A stretch of DNA of 64,000 nt from NCBI GenBank assembly GCA_019285715.1, contig CP079108.1:310001-374000 (forward strand), in the 5' to 3' direction. Positions 52,409 through 61,717 of the stretch are shown here, piece by piece; position 1 is the first letter of the stretch, and each line of letters starts with the position of its first letter. The notes beneath the pieces are model-generated. The model was given only the letters and a program-made list of their open reading frames with translations, was not told the origin of the DNA and searched no databases. The DNA is from Sphingosinicellaceae bacterium. GTDB taxonomy: Bacteria > Pseudomonadota > Alphaproteobacteria > Sphingomonadales > Sphingomonadaceae. The translations under genes and the position numbers were made by a program.

Positions 52409-53341
52409 ATGATGGCCAGCGAAGCGCCCAACCAACTCGGAGCCTATCTTCGCGATCGCCGCACCCGCCTCGACCCGGTGGCGCTGGGGTTCGGCAGCGA
52501 CCGCAGGCGCACCCCGGGGCTGCGCAGGGAGGAAGTGGCGAGCCGGTCGAACATCAGCCCGACATGGTACACCTGGCTGGAACAGGGCCGCGGAGGTGCG
52601 CCCTCGGCCGACGTTCTCGACCGCATCGCCAAGGGCCTGATGCTGACCGAGCCGGAGCGCGAGCACATCTACATGCTGGGTCTCGGCCGTCCGCCGGAGG
52701 CGCGCTACCAGCCGGTCGACGGCATCGCCAAGGGCCTGATGCTGACCGAGCCGGAGCGCGAGCACATCTACATGCTGGGTCTCGGCCGTCCGCCGGAGGC
52801 GCGCTACCAGCCGGTCGACGGCATCAGCCCCCGGTTGCAGCGCGTGCTTGACGGGATGGTGCTGAGCCCGGCCATCATCAAGACGGCGATGTGGGACGTC
52901 GTCGGCTGGAACCGGGCGGCAGCGCTGCTGCTGACCGACTATGCCAAGCTGCCGCGCGAAGGACGCAACATCCTGCGCCTGATGTTTGGCAGCGACCAGG
53001 TCCGGCTACGGAACGAGGATTGGGACAGCATCGCCCGCTTCGTCGTCGGTGCCTTTCGCGCCGACGTGACGCGGGCGGGCGCCAACGCCAGCGCGGCCGC
53101 CACCGAGCTGGTCGCCGAACTGTCGCGCCTAAGCCCCGAGTTCGAGGCGCTGTGGCAGGACAATGACGTCGTCGCCCACGGCGAGGGGGTGAAACGCATC
53201 CATCATCCCGTCGCGGGGCTGCTGGCGATGGAGTTTTCTTCGTTCGCCGTGGAAGGGAGGCCTGAGCTTGGAATGATCATCTACAATCCTGCCACGCCAG
53301 CAGATGCCGAGCGTCTGCGATCGCTGCTGGACGTTCGCTAG
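52409..53341 (+). CDS. XRE-type transcription regulator with MmyB-like ligand domain
   Basis: 310 residues from the ATG at 52409 (another ATG follows at once). N-terminal HTH with RRTPGLRREEVASRSNISPTW then YTWLEQGRGGAPSADVLDRI, typical of the MmyB/methylenomycin group; the C-terminal half, from about SPRLQRVLDGM to VAGLLAMEFSSFAVE, is the MmyB ligand-binding fold that binds fatty acids or similar small molecules. It carries an exact in-frame duplication of 33 residues between the two domains (see repeat feature). Divergent from an SDR gene, so probably represses it. Function of the duplicated protein is uncertain because the linker is longer. Confidence 0.9.
   Translation: MMASEAPNQLGAYLRDRRTRLDPVALGFGSDRRRTPGLRREEVASRSNISPTWYTWLEQGRGGAPSADVLDRIAKGLMLTEPEREHIYMLGLGRPPEARYQPVDGIAKGLMLTEPEREHIYMLGLGRPPEARYQPVDGISPRLQRVLDGMVLSPAIIKTAMWDVVGWNRAAALLLTDYAKLPREGRNILRLMFGSDQVRLRNEDWDSIARFVVGAFRADVTRAGANASAAATELVAELSRLSPEFEALWQDNDVVAHGEGVKRIHHPVAGLLAMEFSSFAVEGRPELGMIIYNPATPADAERLRSLLDVR
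52625..52822 (+). repeat. Exact 99-bp tandem duplication inside the XRE gene
   Basis: Bases 52625-52723 and 52724-52822 are identical over all 99 positions (for example AAGGGCCTGATGCTGACCG at the start of each). The unit encodes IAKGLMLTEPEREHIYMLGL followed by GRPPEARYQPVDG, that is 33 residues, so the reading frame is kept. The identity suggests a very recent event by slippage or unequal crossing-over, or an assembly artefact. Confidence 0.95.
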
Positions 53342-53841
53342 AGCTGACCGCGATCGGATGAAGATGGTGGCCCAATCCTGGAAATCCCCGGTTGTTGTTC
53401 CGCTGCCAGAATTTGCCTTTCGTTCAACTCATTACGGCCGTGCATCTCGAAGCGTTGTAATGCTGTCACAGGCAGTCCCGGATCGTCAGATCGGAAGTGA
53501 CAGCGCTGGATAATCGCATGGAAGGCGCTATGTGCGCGGCAATAAGGCGGTCCAAGGAAGCTCCAAATTCGACGTTTTGTAATGCGCAGGAATTCGATGC
53601 AGGCACCCGATGGGTTCGCACCGAAATGCCCACCCACACCGATATGTTCAGACTGACTAAATGGTCGATCTCGCGGCACCGGTCTTAGCGAGGTAGGACG
53701 GCCCGCTCCAGAGGAACAGGGCATCAGAGGTTTGCGATGAGTCTCACGGCTCGCCGTCGCGCCGACAGCCGCACTTGGCGGGCAGCCACTGCCGCCGAAG
53801 CTGACTTTAACAACAAAAAACAAACTCCCAAGGAAGAAGAC
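53342..53841. other. Leader region before the third TonB-dependent receptor, no gene seen
   Basis: 500 bases with no convincing coding frame. A frame in line with the receptor runs back to 53737, but the strong AGGAAGAAGAC ribosome site lies immediately before the ATG at 53842. A-rich tracts near 53810 (AACAACAAAAAACAAACTCC) precede the start and resemble an unstructured leader. A promoter is expected here; none stood out. Confidence 0.45.
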
Positions 53842-56277
53842 ATGACTCGTTCGAAGCTGAACCTCGCACTGCTCGCCGGCACGATACTCGGTGCCTTGCC
53901 CGCGCTCGCGCAGGGCGCCAACCAGACAGCGCCGACGTCATCGGCCACTCCCGCAGCCGCTCCTGCGCCCGACACCGCGCCGGATACGCAGGAAATCGTC
54001 GTTACCGGCAACGCCAACCGCGAGGGCATTCGCAAGCTCGACGCCAGCTACTCGATCTCGACCGCGTCGGCGGAGCAGATCCGCGAGGTCCAGCCGACCT
54101 CGACGGCCGACCTGCTCAAGATCGTGCCGGGCCTGTGGGTCGAAAGCTCGGGTGGTCAGGCCGGCGCCAACGTTTTCATCCGCGGCTTCCCGTCGACCGG
54201 CGATGCACCGTTCCTGACGGTCGAGATGAACGGATCGCCGATCATCGCGCCGTCGTCGCTCTCGTTCCTCGAAGACAGCTCGATCTTCCGGCTCGACGAC
54301 ACTGTCGAGCGCGTCGAAGTGCTGCGCGGCGGCCCGAGCCCGATCTTCTCGAACGGCCAACCCGGCGCCACCACCAACTTTATCTTGAAGGAGGGTACAC
54401 AGGACCCGCATCTGTCGTTGCGTGCCACCTACGGCACCGAGGGCACCTATCGCGGCGATGTCGTGGCGGAGGGTCCGCTCGACGACAACACGACCTACAT
54501 GGTCGGCGGCTTCTACCGCTATTCGAAGGGCTTCCGGCACACCGGCTTCGCGGGTGATCTCGGCGGCCAGTTTACCGGCAGCATCACCCACAAGTTCGAT
54601 GCCGGCAAGATCACCGCTTATGCGCGCTACCTCGACGACAAGAACGCGTTCTACACCCCGATGCCGCTCCAGGAGACCAACGGTAAGTTCCACACCATCC
54701 CGGGCTTCGACGCGCGCACCGACACGCTGGTCGGCAAGGAAATCCAGAATACGCAGATCGAGACTGGCCCGAGCGTCAACGGCGGCCCAACGCAGAAGAA
54801 GGACGTCGATCTCGAGGACGGTCGCGGTTCGCGGCTCTACACGGTGGGCAGCACCTTCAATTATGACTTCGGCTTCTTCCAGCTGCAGAACAACGTCAAC
54901 TTCACCAAGGGTCGGTCGAACACCTATGCGCTGTTCACGGGCAGCAACCCGCAGACCGTCGGCGAATATCTCGCCGGGCGCCCTGGCACCGTCACCTATG
55001 CCGATAGCGGCAAGGCGCTGAGTGCGGACCAGCAGACGATCCAGGCGGGTATCTGGGCGGTTTCCAAACACATCCAGAGCTTCACCGACGAACTCAAGCT
55101 GTCCAAGGAGATTTTCGAAGGCAACACGATCACCTTCGGCGGCTATTATGCGCACGTGAAGGATCATGACGTCTGGAATCTCGGCAACAACATCCTGCTC
55201 GCGCTCGAGCCGCAGGCGCGGGTGCTCAACGCGTCGCTGGTGGACGGTACTCAGCTGACCCGTAACGGCTTCACCGGTGCCAACACCTATGACGTCAACG
55301 CCTTTTACAAGAGCGACAACGTCGCTGGCTATGTCAGCGACGAGTGGAAGATCGGCAAGCTCCGGCTCGACGGTGGCGTGCGTGTGGAGCACGTGAAATT
55401 GCGCGATACCTACGAGAACAGCTCGACCGGCGATCTCGATAACAACCCGCTGACCGCCTACAACAACGGCGCGACCTACCTCAACGGCACTTTCTCCCGC
55501 GTGGGTTACTCGAAGACGCAGGTCAGCTGGACGGCGGGTGCGGACTATGCCTTCACTGGCCAGCTTAACGGCTTCCTGCGGGCCAACCACGGCGCGCTGC
55601 TGCCGCAGTTCGATGACCTGCGCGGTAACGCCACGAACACGCAGCTGATCAAGCCGCAGAGCGCCAACCAGTACGAGATCGGCCTCAAGACCGCGACGCC
55701 GCTTTACGACCTGTACCTGACCGGATTCTACAACAAGTTCCGCAACCTGATCTTCCAGGACATCCGCGTCATCGACGGCGTCGAGCAGAACTTCGTCGAG
55801 TTCGGCGGATCCCGCGCCTACGGTGTCGAGTTCGAAGCCGCGATCCGTCCCGTCGAGGGCTTCCAGCTCGCCACCCGCGGCGTGTACCAGAACGGCAAAT
55901 TCCGTAACTTCGGCACCAACTCAGGCAACAACGTTAACCGTCAGCCACGATTCCAGATTGCGGCGATCCCGTCGTACACCTTCAAGACGAGCTGGGGCCA
56001 GGCACGCCTGTTCGGTACCTTTACGCATATCGGCAACCGCTTCGCCGACATCGAAAACCAGCAGCCGCTGGGCAGCTACAATACGGTCGATCTCGGTACC
56101 TCGATCGACATCAACGATCGCTTCTCGATCCAGGGCACCGTGGAGAACGTCACCAACAAGCTGGCGCTCACCGAAGGCAACGTCCGCACCGTCGGCGCCG
56201 CCGATCAGAACGGCTTCTTCCTGGGTCGCTCGATCTTCGGGCGTCACGCGACCGTCACCGCCGCCTACAAGTTCTGA
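53842..56277 (+). CDS. TonB-dependent outer-membrane receptor
   Basis: 811 residues from the ATG at 53842 (MTRSKLNLALLAGTI), preceded by AAGGAAGAAG. Signal peptide to about PALAQG, low-complexity linker of Pro/Ala/Thr, TonB box DTQEIVVTGNAN, plug with TADLLKIVPGLWVESSGGQA and GANVFIRGFPSTGDAPFL, RVEVLRGGPSPIFSNGQPGAT, and a 22-strand barrel ending AAYKF. No STN domain. A trehalase gene follows across a strong terminator. Together with it this suggests uptake of an oligosaccharide, but siderophore receptors look the same in the plug, so the ligand is open. Confidence 0.94.
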   Translation: MTRSKLNLALLAGTILGALPALAQGANQTAPTSSATPAAAPAPDTAPDTQEIVVTGNANREGIRKLDASYSISTASAEQIREVQPTSTADLLKIVPGLWVESSGGQAGANVFIRGFPSTGDAPFLTVEMNGSPIIAPSSLSFLEDSSIFRLDDTVERVEVLRGGPSPIFSNGQPGATTNFILKEGTQDPHLSLRATYGTEGTYRGDVVAEGPLDDNTTYMVGGFYRYSKGFRHTGFAGDLGGQFTGSITHKFDAGKITAYARYLDDKNAFYTPMPLQETNGKFHTIPGFDARTDTLVGKEIQNTQIETGPSVNGGPTQKKDVDLEDGRGSRLYTVGSTFNYDFGFFQLQNNVNFTKGRSNTYALFTGSNPQTVGEYLAGRPGTVTYADSGKALSADQQTIQAGIWAVSKHIQSFTDELKLSKEIFEGNTITFGGYYAHVKDHDVWNLGNNILLALEPQARVLNASLVDGTQLTRNGFTGANTYDVNAFYKSDNVAGYVSDEWKIGKLRLDGGVRVEHVKLRDTYENSSTGDLDNNPLTAYNNGATYLNGTFSRVGYSKTQVSWTAGADYAFTGQLNGFLRANHGALLPQFDDLRGNATNTQLIKPQSANQYEIGLKTATPLYDLYLTGFYNKFRNLIFQDIRVIDGVEQNFVEFGGSRAYGVEFEAAIRPVEGFQLATRGVYQNGKFRNFGTNSGNNVNRQPRFQIAAIPSYTFKTSWGQARLFGTFTHIGNRFADIENQQPLGSYNTVDLGTSIDINDRFSIQGTVENVTNKLALTEGNVRTVGAADQNGFFLGRSIFGRHATVTAAYKF

Positions 56278-56299
56278 TCTGATCCGAACTGCTTGCCTG

Positions 56300-56336
56300 C
56301 CGGCCGGAGCCTCCACTCCGGCCGGTTCGTTTTATT
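56300..56336 (+). terminator. Strong intrinsic terminator between receptor and trehalase genes
   Basis: CCGGCCGGAG at 56300-56309 pairs perfectly over ten bases with CTCCGGCCGG at 56316-56325, loop CCTCCA, followed by TTCGTTTTATT. It ends only 13 bases before the trehalase ATG. The terminator therefore either insulates the receptor gene or attenuates a read-through message into trehalase. Confidence 0.85.
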
Positions 56337-56349
56337 CGAGGGACCGCCC

Positions 56350-57987
56350 ATGACGTCGTTCTGCCGGTCGCTCGGTCTCCTGCTCGTCGTGTTTGCGTTG
56401 ATCGGCGCCGCGCCTTATCCCGACGCCGCAAAGCGTGCCGTCGCGGTGTCGCGTGCGGCGGCAACTCCCGACGACGTCTATCGCGACCTCTACCGCGCGG
56501 TAGAGCTCGCGCACGTCTTCCCCGACAGCAAGACCTTCGCCGACATGATCCCGCGCGAGGCGCCCGGCGCGATCATGGCAGCCTACGCCCATGACGCCCC
56601 GCAAGGTCGTGACGCGCTCGCTGCCTTCGTTGCGCGCTATTTCCGCAAGGCCGGCGACGTCAGCCCCAAGGTCTCGATGCGCGAACACATAACTTCGCTG
56701 TGGCCGATCCTCGCGAAGCCGCCGCTGGCAGTTGTTCCCGGTGCCTCCTCCCTTCAGCTGCCGTATGCCTACGTCGTGGCGGGCGGCCGCTATCAGGAGA
56801 TGTACTATTGGGACAGCTACTTCACGATGCTTGGCCTCAAGGCCGACGGCGAGCAGCCGCTGATCGACTCGATGCTCGCCAATTTCGTATCGGTGATCGA
56901 GCGCTATGGCCACATCCCCAACGGCACGCGCAGCTATTATCTCTCGCGCTCGCAGCCGCCGTTCCTAGCGCTGATGATGGACCTGTCCGACACCCACGAG
57001 CCGGCGATCGACCGACAGCGACTTGCCGCGCTTAAGCAGGAACATGCGTATTGGATGGCGGGGACGACCTGCCTCGATGCAGGCGGTTCCTGCCAACATG
57101 TCGTGCGGATGCCCGACGGCAGCCTGCTCAACCGCTACTGGGATGCGCGCGACACGCCGCGCGATGAATCCTATGCCGAGGACGTTGCTACCGCCGACGC
57201 TGCAGCACCCCGGCCTGCCGCCGAGGTGAATCGCGACCTGCGCGCGGGGGCGGAAAGCGGCTGGGATTATAGCTCGCGCTGGCTCCGCGACGGCCGTACG
57301 CTGGCCACTATCCACACCACAGACATCGTGCCGATCGACCTCAACAGCCTGTTGTGGAACCTGGAAAAGGCGGTCGCCGGGCGATGCAGGGCGATCGCCG
57401 ACACAGTGTGTGCGGCCAGTTACGATCGGCAGGCTGACGTTCGCCGTCGCGCCGTCTCCACCTATCTCTGGTCCTCCAAAGATCGCCGCTTCACCGACTG
57501 GGATCGCTCGACCGCCAAGCCGACGTCCGCGATCAGTGCGGCGATCCTCTATCCGCTGTTTGTCGGCCTGGCGACGCCCGCTCAGGCCGACGCGACCGCC
57601 CGTCTCGCCAAGGCGGCCTTATTCGCCCCCGGCGGCCTGCGCACCACCACGGTCCTTACCGGACAGCAGTGGGACGAGCCCAATGGGTGGGCGCCGCTGC
57701 TCTGGATCGGCGTGCACGGGCTCGACCGAAGCGGCCACACTGCGCTTGCCGACGACCTCGCGCAGCGCTGGGTGAAAACGGTTTCGACGTTTTACGCGTG
57801 CACCGGTCGCATGGTGGAAAAATACGATGTCGACAGCGGCAAGGCCGGCGGCGGCGGCGAGTATCCCGTGCAGGACGGCTTCGGCTGGACCAACGGCGTC
57901 ACGCGCACACTACTGGATCGTCCCGGCATGGCGGCCGCGATCACGTCTGAATGCCCAGCCGGAGGCATCGCGCCGGCCCCGATGTAA
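56350..57987 (+). CDS. Exported GH37 trehalase
   Basis: 545 residues from the ATG at 56350. Signal peptide SLGLLLVVFALIGAAP. Hydrolyses alpha,alpha-trehalose to glucose, here in the periplasm. Trehalase signature 1 is seen as GGRYQEMYYWDSYF at 145-158, signature 2 as QQWDEPNGWAPL. The acid is predicted in ESGWDYSSRW and the base in GGGGEYPVQDGFGWTNG, by analogy with characterised family members. The fold is an (alpha/alpha)6 barrel and it is complete. Its start is 13 bases after a strong terminator hairpin. Pairs functionally with the receptor gene, which may import a trehalose-containing compound. Confidence 0.94.
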   Translation: MTSFCRSLGLLLVVFALIGAAPYPDAAKRAVAVSRAAATPDDVYRDLYRAVELAHVFPDSKTFADMIPREAPGAIMAAYAHDAPQGRDALAAFVARYFRKAGDVSPKVSMREHITSLWPILAKPPLAVVPGASSLQLPYAYVVAGGRYQEMYYWDSYFTMLGLKADGEQPLIDSMLANFVSVIERYGHIPNGTRSYYLSRSQPPFLALMMDLSDTHEPAIDRQRLAALKQEHAYWMAGTTCLDAGGSCQHVVRMPDGSLLNRYWDARDTPRDESYAEDVATADAAAPRPAAEVNRDLRAGAESGWDYSSRWLRDGRTLATIHTTDIVPIDLNSLLWNLEKAVAGRCRAIADTVCAASYDRQADVRRRAVSTYLWSSKDRRFTDWDRSTAKPTSAISAAILYPLFVGLATPAQADATARLAKAALFAPGGLRTTTVLTGQQWDEPNGWAPLLWIGVHGLDRSGHTALADDLAQRWVKTVSTFYACTGRMVEKYDVDSGKAGGGGEYPVQDGFGWTNGVTRTLLDRPGMAAAITSECPAGGIAPAPM

Positions 57988-58263
57988 GTCGCCGCGCGAT
58001 TTCTCGATGCGGGCGACCTCGATATCGGTGCGATCGATCCGCTAATCGAACTTGTACCTATCGCCACGCCGCCGGTGCCTGGGTCGATGTCGACGGGACC
58101 TTCGGGTTATGGGGGCGCGCTAGTCCGCCCCGCCGTCATCTTCTCGACGGGGTCGAGCAAGCGCATTCGTGGGCAACCGACGCACACAAATGGCTCAATA
58201 CGCCTAACGATATCGGCATTGCCGTAGTCACCGATCGCGACGCTCATCACAACGCCATGCATT
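57988..58263 (+). pseudogene. Fragment of a group II PLP-dependent decarboxylase, cut by the IS
   Basis: Two pieces in two frames: LDIGAIDPLIELV around 58014-58056 and then YRHAAGAWVDVDGTFGLWGR, and HLLDGVEQAHSWATDAHKWLNT up to 58263. The DAHKWLN motif holds the PLP-binding lysine of aromatic/glutamate-decarboxylase-type enzymes, and the VDVDGTFGLW motif stacks on the cofactor. The frameshift is near 58057. The start of the gene (before GAID) is absent and the end is removed by the left end of the IS21-type element at 58264. The remaining sequence is not found on the far side of the IS, so decay pre-dates or accompanied the insertion. Confidence 0.78.
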
Positions 58264-58293
58264 GTAGATTTCCACTGAGAAGTGACCCGGGGT
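58264..58293 (+). repeat. Left terminal inverted repeat of the IS21-type element
   Basis: Starts TGTAGATTTCCACTGAGAAG and continues TGACCCGGGG. Pairs with the right end at 60725-60754 with a single mismatch. The adjacent inner repeat TTCATCGAGATTTGACCC follows at about 58295. Confidence 0.9.
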
Positions 58294-58346
58294 TTTCATC
58301 GAGATTTGACCCGGGTGAAGTTATGTCCCGCGATGCGGGGTGTGGG

Positions 58347-59126
58347 TCAAGTTGATGATTTCTCCTTCCGTGTTTTGGGCGCAGCAGCGCTTGCCCTGAA
58401 CCGGAAGCTGTCGTTGCCGGTTTCGAGAATGTGGCAGTGGTGGGTAAGCCTGTCGAGCAGGGCGGTGGTCATCTTGGCATCACCGAACACCTCGGCCCAT
58501 TCGCTGAAGCTGAGGTTGGTGGTGATGATGACGCTGGTACGCTCATAGAGTTTGCTGAGCAGATGGAACAACAACGCCCCGCCTGACGGGCTGAACGGCA
58601 GGTAGCCCAGTTCATCGAGGATAATGAGGTCAAGGCGCAGCAGGCGCTCGGCAAGCTGGCCGGCTTTGTTCATTGCCTTTTCCTGTTCAAGCGCATTGAC
58701 CAGATCGACCGTGGCAAAGAACCGGACCTTCTTGCGGTGATGTTCGACAGCCTGGACGCCCAGCGCGGTGGCGACGTGGGATTTTCCGGTGCCGGGACCG
58801 CCGATCAGTACGACGTTGTCGCCGCCGTCGATAAAGTCACCGCGGTGCAGTTGGCGGACCATTGCCTCGTTCACTTCGCTGGAAGCGAAGTCGAACCCGG
58901 CTAGATCCTTGTAGGCCGGGAACCGGGCAGCCTTGATCTGGTAGGCGATCGAGCGGACCTCCCGCTCGGCCATCTCTGCCTTGAGCAGCTGGGAGATGAT
59001 CGGCACTGCCGCCTCGAACGCCGGGGCGCCTTGCTCGATAAGGTCGCCGACCGCCTGGGCCATGCCGTACATCTTGAGCGCCTTGAGCATGACGACCACT
59101 GCGGCGCTGGCGGGATCATGACGCAT
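58347..59126 (-). CDS. istB: IS21 transposition helper ATPase
   Basis: 259 residues from the ATG at 59126, which overlaps istA by 11 bases; an ATG five codons further upstream is possible. AAA+ ATPase that delivers the IstA transposase to target DNA and controls its use. Walker [16 protein letters not shown], Walker [12 protein letters not shown], and arginine/sensor region [18 protein letters not shown], the usual IstB endings. N-terminal helical region [22 protein letters not shown] binds IstA. Length is normal, and no frameshift was seen. Confidence 0.95.
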   Translation of the reverse strand: MRHDPASAAVVVMLKALKMYGMAQAVGDLIEQGAPAFEAAVPIISQLLKAEMAEREVRSIAYQIKAARFPAYKDLAGFDFASSEVNEAMVRQLHRGDFIDGGDNVVLIGGPGTGKSHVATALGVQAVEHHRKKVRFFATVDLVNALEQEKAMNKAGQLAERLLRLDLIILDELGYLPFSPSGGALLFHLLSKLYERTSVIITTNLSFSEWAEVFGDAKMTTALLDRLTHHCHILETGNDSFRFRASAAAPKTRKEKSST

Positions 59127-60642
59127 GGCGCAGCCCTCCATCGCGAAGACCGTCATATCGCCCGACATCGGCGAGCGGCTCTTGCGCAAGGCGCAGCGCC
59201 TGCGGGGCGTCGATCGGGGAGGCTGGCGTAGCCTTACCATCGGTGAGCCGGTGCAGAACGTTGAGGACGTGGGTCTTGGTCGCGACGCCAGCCTCCAGTG
59301 CCAGTTCGACCGCGCAAAGAACCGCCTGTTCGTCATGCTGCAGCACGAGCGCCAGGATCTCGGCCATCTCGCGATCGCCGCCGGCGCGGCGCAGTAACTG
59401 ACTTTGCAGCTGCTTGAACGCATCGGGCAGTTGCGTGAACGGCGCGCCATTCCGCAGCGCCCCAGGCTTGCGCTGGATCACCGCCAGATAGTGCCGCCAG
59501 TCATAGATGGTCCGCCCGGGCAGGTGATGAGACCGCTCGATGATGCGGGCATGCTCGCACAGGATCAGCCCCTCGGCCGCCACGACGATCCGCTCGGGAT
59601 AGATCCTGACGCTGACCGGGCGGTTGGCGAACGAGGCCGGCACGCTGTAACGGTTGCGCTCAAAATGCAGGAGGCAGATCGGCGAGACCCGCTTGGTGTG
59701 CTCGACGAAGCCGTCGAAGGGCCGACCCAGCGGCATCAGATTGCCGACCTCTTGCGCATGCACATCAGCGACAGTGCCGGGCAAGCTGCCGTGCTGGATC
59801 TCGCTCCACTGCGCGATGCATTGTTCCTCGAGCCAGACATTGAGCGCATCGATATCCGGGAAGCTCGGCAGTTGCTGCCATAGGCGGCGCCGCGCATCCT
59901 GCACGTTCTTCTCGACCTGGCCCTTCTCCCACCCCGACGCCGGGTTGCAGAACTCGGGCTCGAACAGGTAATGGCTGGCCATCGCGGCAAAGCGGGCGTT
60001 GACCTGCCGGGCTTTGCCGGTACCGATCCGGTCGACGGCGGTCTTCATGTTGTCGAAGATCCCGCGCTGCGGAACGCCGCCCAGAACCCGGAACGCCTGG
60101 GTCATCGCGTCGAACAGCATCTCGTGGGTCTGGAGCGGATAGGCCCGTACAATGAAGGCCTTGCTGTGTGACAGCTTCGTGTGCGCCGCCTGCAGCTTGA
60201 CGCGCTCGCCGCCTATAATGGCCCAGTCTTCGCTCCAGTCGAACTGGAAGGCCTCGCCTGGCTGGAACACCAGCGGCACGAAGGTGCCGCGGCCGCTGGT
60301 CTGCTGTTCAATCTGTCGATCAGCCTTCCACGCCCGCACATATGACGCGACACGGCCGTAAGATCCATCGTAGCCCAAGACGACCAGATCGGCGTGCATC
60401 TGCTTGGCCGTGCGCTTCTGCTTGCGCGACTTGCCGGCATTGATCACCAGCCAGCCCGACAGCTTCTCGGCAAATGGGTCCAGCTTGCTCGGCCGGTCGG
60501 GAACCTTGAACTGCGGCTCAACCGTCTCAGCGCGCAGGTACTTGCGGATCGTGTTGCGCGACAAGCCGCTGCGCCGCTCGATCTCCCGAAGTGCGAGCTT
60601 CTGCCGGAAACGCCAGCGACGTACTACGCTCAGTAAATCCAT
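59116..60642 (-). CDS. istA: IS21 transposase
   Basis: 508 residues from the ATG at 60642 (frame open to 60735). N-terminal HTH domain with [21 protein letters not shown] binds the terminal repeats. RNase H-fold DDE core: first Asp in FQFDWSEDW, second in [13 protein letters not shown], Glu in [16 protein letters not shown]-terminal domain [12 protein letters not shown]...[13 protein letters not shown] is the small beta-barrel typical of IstA/MuA-like enzymes. Intact and normal length. Co-translated with istB. Confidence 0.96.
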   Translation of the reverse strand: MDLLSVVRRWRFRQKLALREIERRSGLSRNTIRKYLRAETVEPQFKVPDRPSKLDPFAEKLSGWLVINAGKSRKQKRTAKQMHADLVVLGYDGSYGRVASYVRAWKADRQIEQQTSGRGTFVPLVFQPGEAFQFDWSEDWAIIGGERVKLQAAHTKLSHSKAFIVRAYPLQTHEMLFDAMTQAFRVLGGVPQRGIFDNMKTAVDRIGTGKARQVNARFAAMASHYLFEPEFCNPASGWEKGQVEKNVQDARRRLWQQLPSFPDIDALNVWLEEQCIAQWSEIQHGSLPGTVADVHAQEVGNLMPLGRPFDGFVEHTKRVSPICLLHFERNRYSVPASFANRPVSVRIYPERIVVAAEGLILCEHARIIERSHHLPGRTIYDWRHYLAVIQRKPGALRNGAPFTQLPDAFKQLQSQLLRRAGGDREMAEILALVLQHDEQAVLCAVELALEAGVATKTHVLNVLHRLTDGKATPASPIDAPQALRLAQEPLADVGRYDGLRDGGLRHAS

Positions 60643-60724
60643 GTTGATCACTCCTAATACCTCCGGCCGGTCAGCCAGAGGCAGGTCCAAACATGGGTCA
60701 AATCTCAGTGAAAACTTATGCCGC

Positions 60725-60754
60725 TCCCGGGTCACTTCTCACTGGAAATCTACA
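60725..60754 (-). repeat. Right terminal inverted repeat of the IS21-type element
   Basis: Complement of this end reads TGTAGATTTCCAGTGAGAAG followed by TGACCCGGGA. One mismatch to the left end over the first 28 bases. Confidence 0.9.
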
Positions 60755-60884
60755 CAGAACTCTCCTGTAGGGACGGGAGGCGCGTTTTTTACGTACTAAA
60801 GTGATCAAAAACATTTTTTGATATTCGACACTGCGCGCCAAGCTCTAACTTTGTCATTTTACGTCTGATGTTGTCGCAGACGAG

Positions 60885-61124
60885 CTATTCAGCCGCTCGC
60901 GAATTTGGACGGTCGAACGCGTCAGAGAACTCTTCTGGTGTGTAGGCCCATGTGTCAGGATTCTGCGCTGAGATGCGGCCTACTACGTCCCAGTCAACGC
61001 CGCTCAGCTTCTTTCCGCGGATTAAACTTCGTAGCTTTCCGGTAGCGCGATGATTTCCGGTTAAAGCGAAGCCGTAGTTCGGCCGTTTCAGCGGTAACAG
61101 TCGATCGCGCGTATATAGTGACAC
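60885..61124 (-). CDS. Hypothetical small protein, low confidence
   Basis: 79 residues with an ordered, non-random composition: LLPLKRPNYGFALTGNHRAT, GKLRSLIRGKKLSGVDWDVVG and EFSDAFDRP. No signal or membrane helix. No family recognised and no clear ribosome site, so it may be a chance frame or fragment. Confidence 0.3.
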   Translation of the reverse strand: MSLYTRDRLLPLKRPNYGFALTGNHRATGKLRSLIRGKKLSGVDWDVVGRISAQNPDTWAYTPEEFSDAFDRPNSRAAE

Positions 61125-61429
61125 CTATCTGCCAAACGGTATTCCCTCAGGCATTAAGAACATTAGCATAGTTCCCCGGAGAGACCCAATTGCACTGTCG
61201 TGAAGAGCGATCGGCGCACCGACATCGGTTGTGGCCGGTCGGAGTGTTGGCCTCGTCTAGGGTTGCATTTTAGGCGGCAAGCTTGCGGTGAAGGAAGCGC
61301 CGACGACGGATGGTGTCTCGCTTGTCGCACCCGTTGCAATGCGAAAATTCCCGGACCTGGACACAGTTCAGATGTCCAGATCCGGGCTGCCTCAGTTCCG
61401 TAGCTGCTCAACGCTACGACTAGGCACTG

Positions 61430-61717
61430 CTAGATGCTCGAGTAGATCCCATCCTCGCTCCGCGACCAAAGGCCGGATCGAGGGCCCGTACCGGTCCCGG
61501 TCCGCAAGATGATGGCACCATGCCTCCGGTTGAAACCAAAGTCGCCGACGTAGTCGATGATCCGAGTTCCGGTACAGATGCCCTCCTCAATAAGCGCATA
61601 AATTAACGAGGAGACTCGATCATGCCTGCTCACCTGGTCTCCGATCTCTGTAAGAAGGGTCGTGATGCGGTCACGTGCGTCGCAGCCGAGGCTGCAAGAA
61701 GTCGAGCGCGTCGTCAT
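61430..61717 (-). CDS. Hypothetical small protein, low confidence
   Basis: 95 residues. The middle, DRITTLLTEIGDQVSRHDRV then SSLIYALIEEGICTGTRIIDYVGDFGFNRRHGAI, looks like real protein sequence with helices. Several in-frame starts exist and none has a clear ribosome site. No family recognised. Confidence 0.35.
   Translation of the reverse strand: MTTRSTSCSLGCDARDRITTLLTEIGDQVSRHDRVSSLIYALIEEGICTGTRIIDYVGDFGFNRRHGAIILRTGTGTGPRSGLWSRSEDGIYSSI

Larger units (their letters stand above)
58264..60754. mobile_element. IS21-family insertion sequence, complete, 2491 bp
   Basis: Terminal inverted repeats: the left end starts TGTAGATTTCCACTGAGAAG and the right end, read inward on the complement, starts TGTAGATTTCCAGTGAGAAG, one mismatch in 28. 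Inner copies of a second motif (TTTTCA...GAGATTTGACCC) lie next to both ends, as is usual for IS21 elements with multiple transposase sites. It holds intact istA and istB genes in the usual order on the minus strand. No flanking direct repeat was found: the left flank is GCCATGCAT and the right flank CAGAACTCT. Possibly the element mediated a deletion. Each gene is intact, so it may be active. Confidence 0.95.

Noticed and set aside
53938-55590. 550-residue reverse-strand frame opposite the third TonB-dependent receptor
   Set aside because: Shadow frame; the forward strand has complete receptor domains.
61163-61411. Short reverse-strand frame and possible transposase end (RRRRFLHRKLAA) near 61260
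   Set aside because: Too short and without a catalytic motif; could be chance in a low-GC scar.
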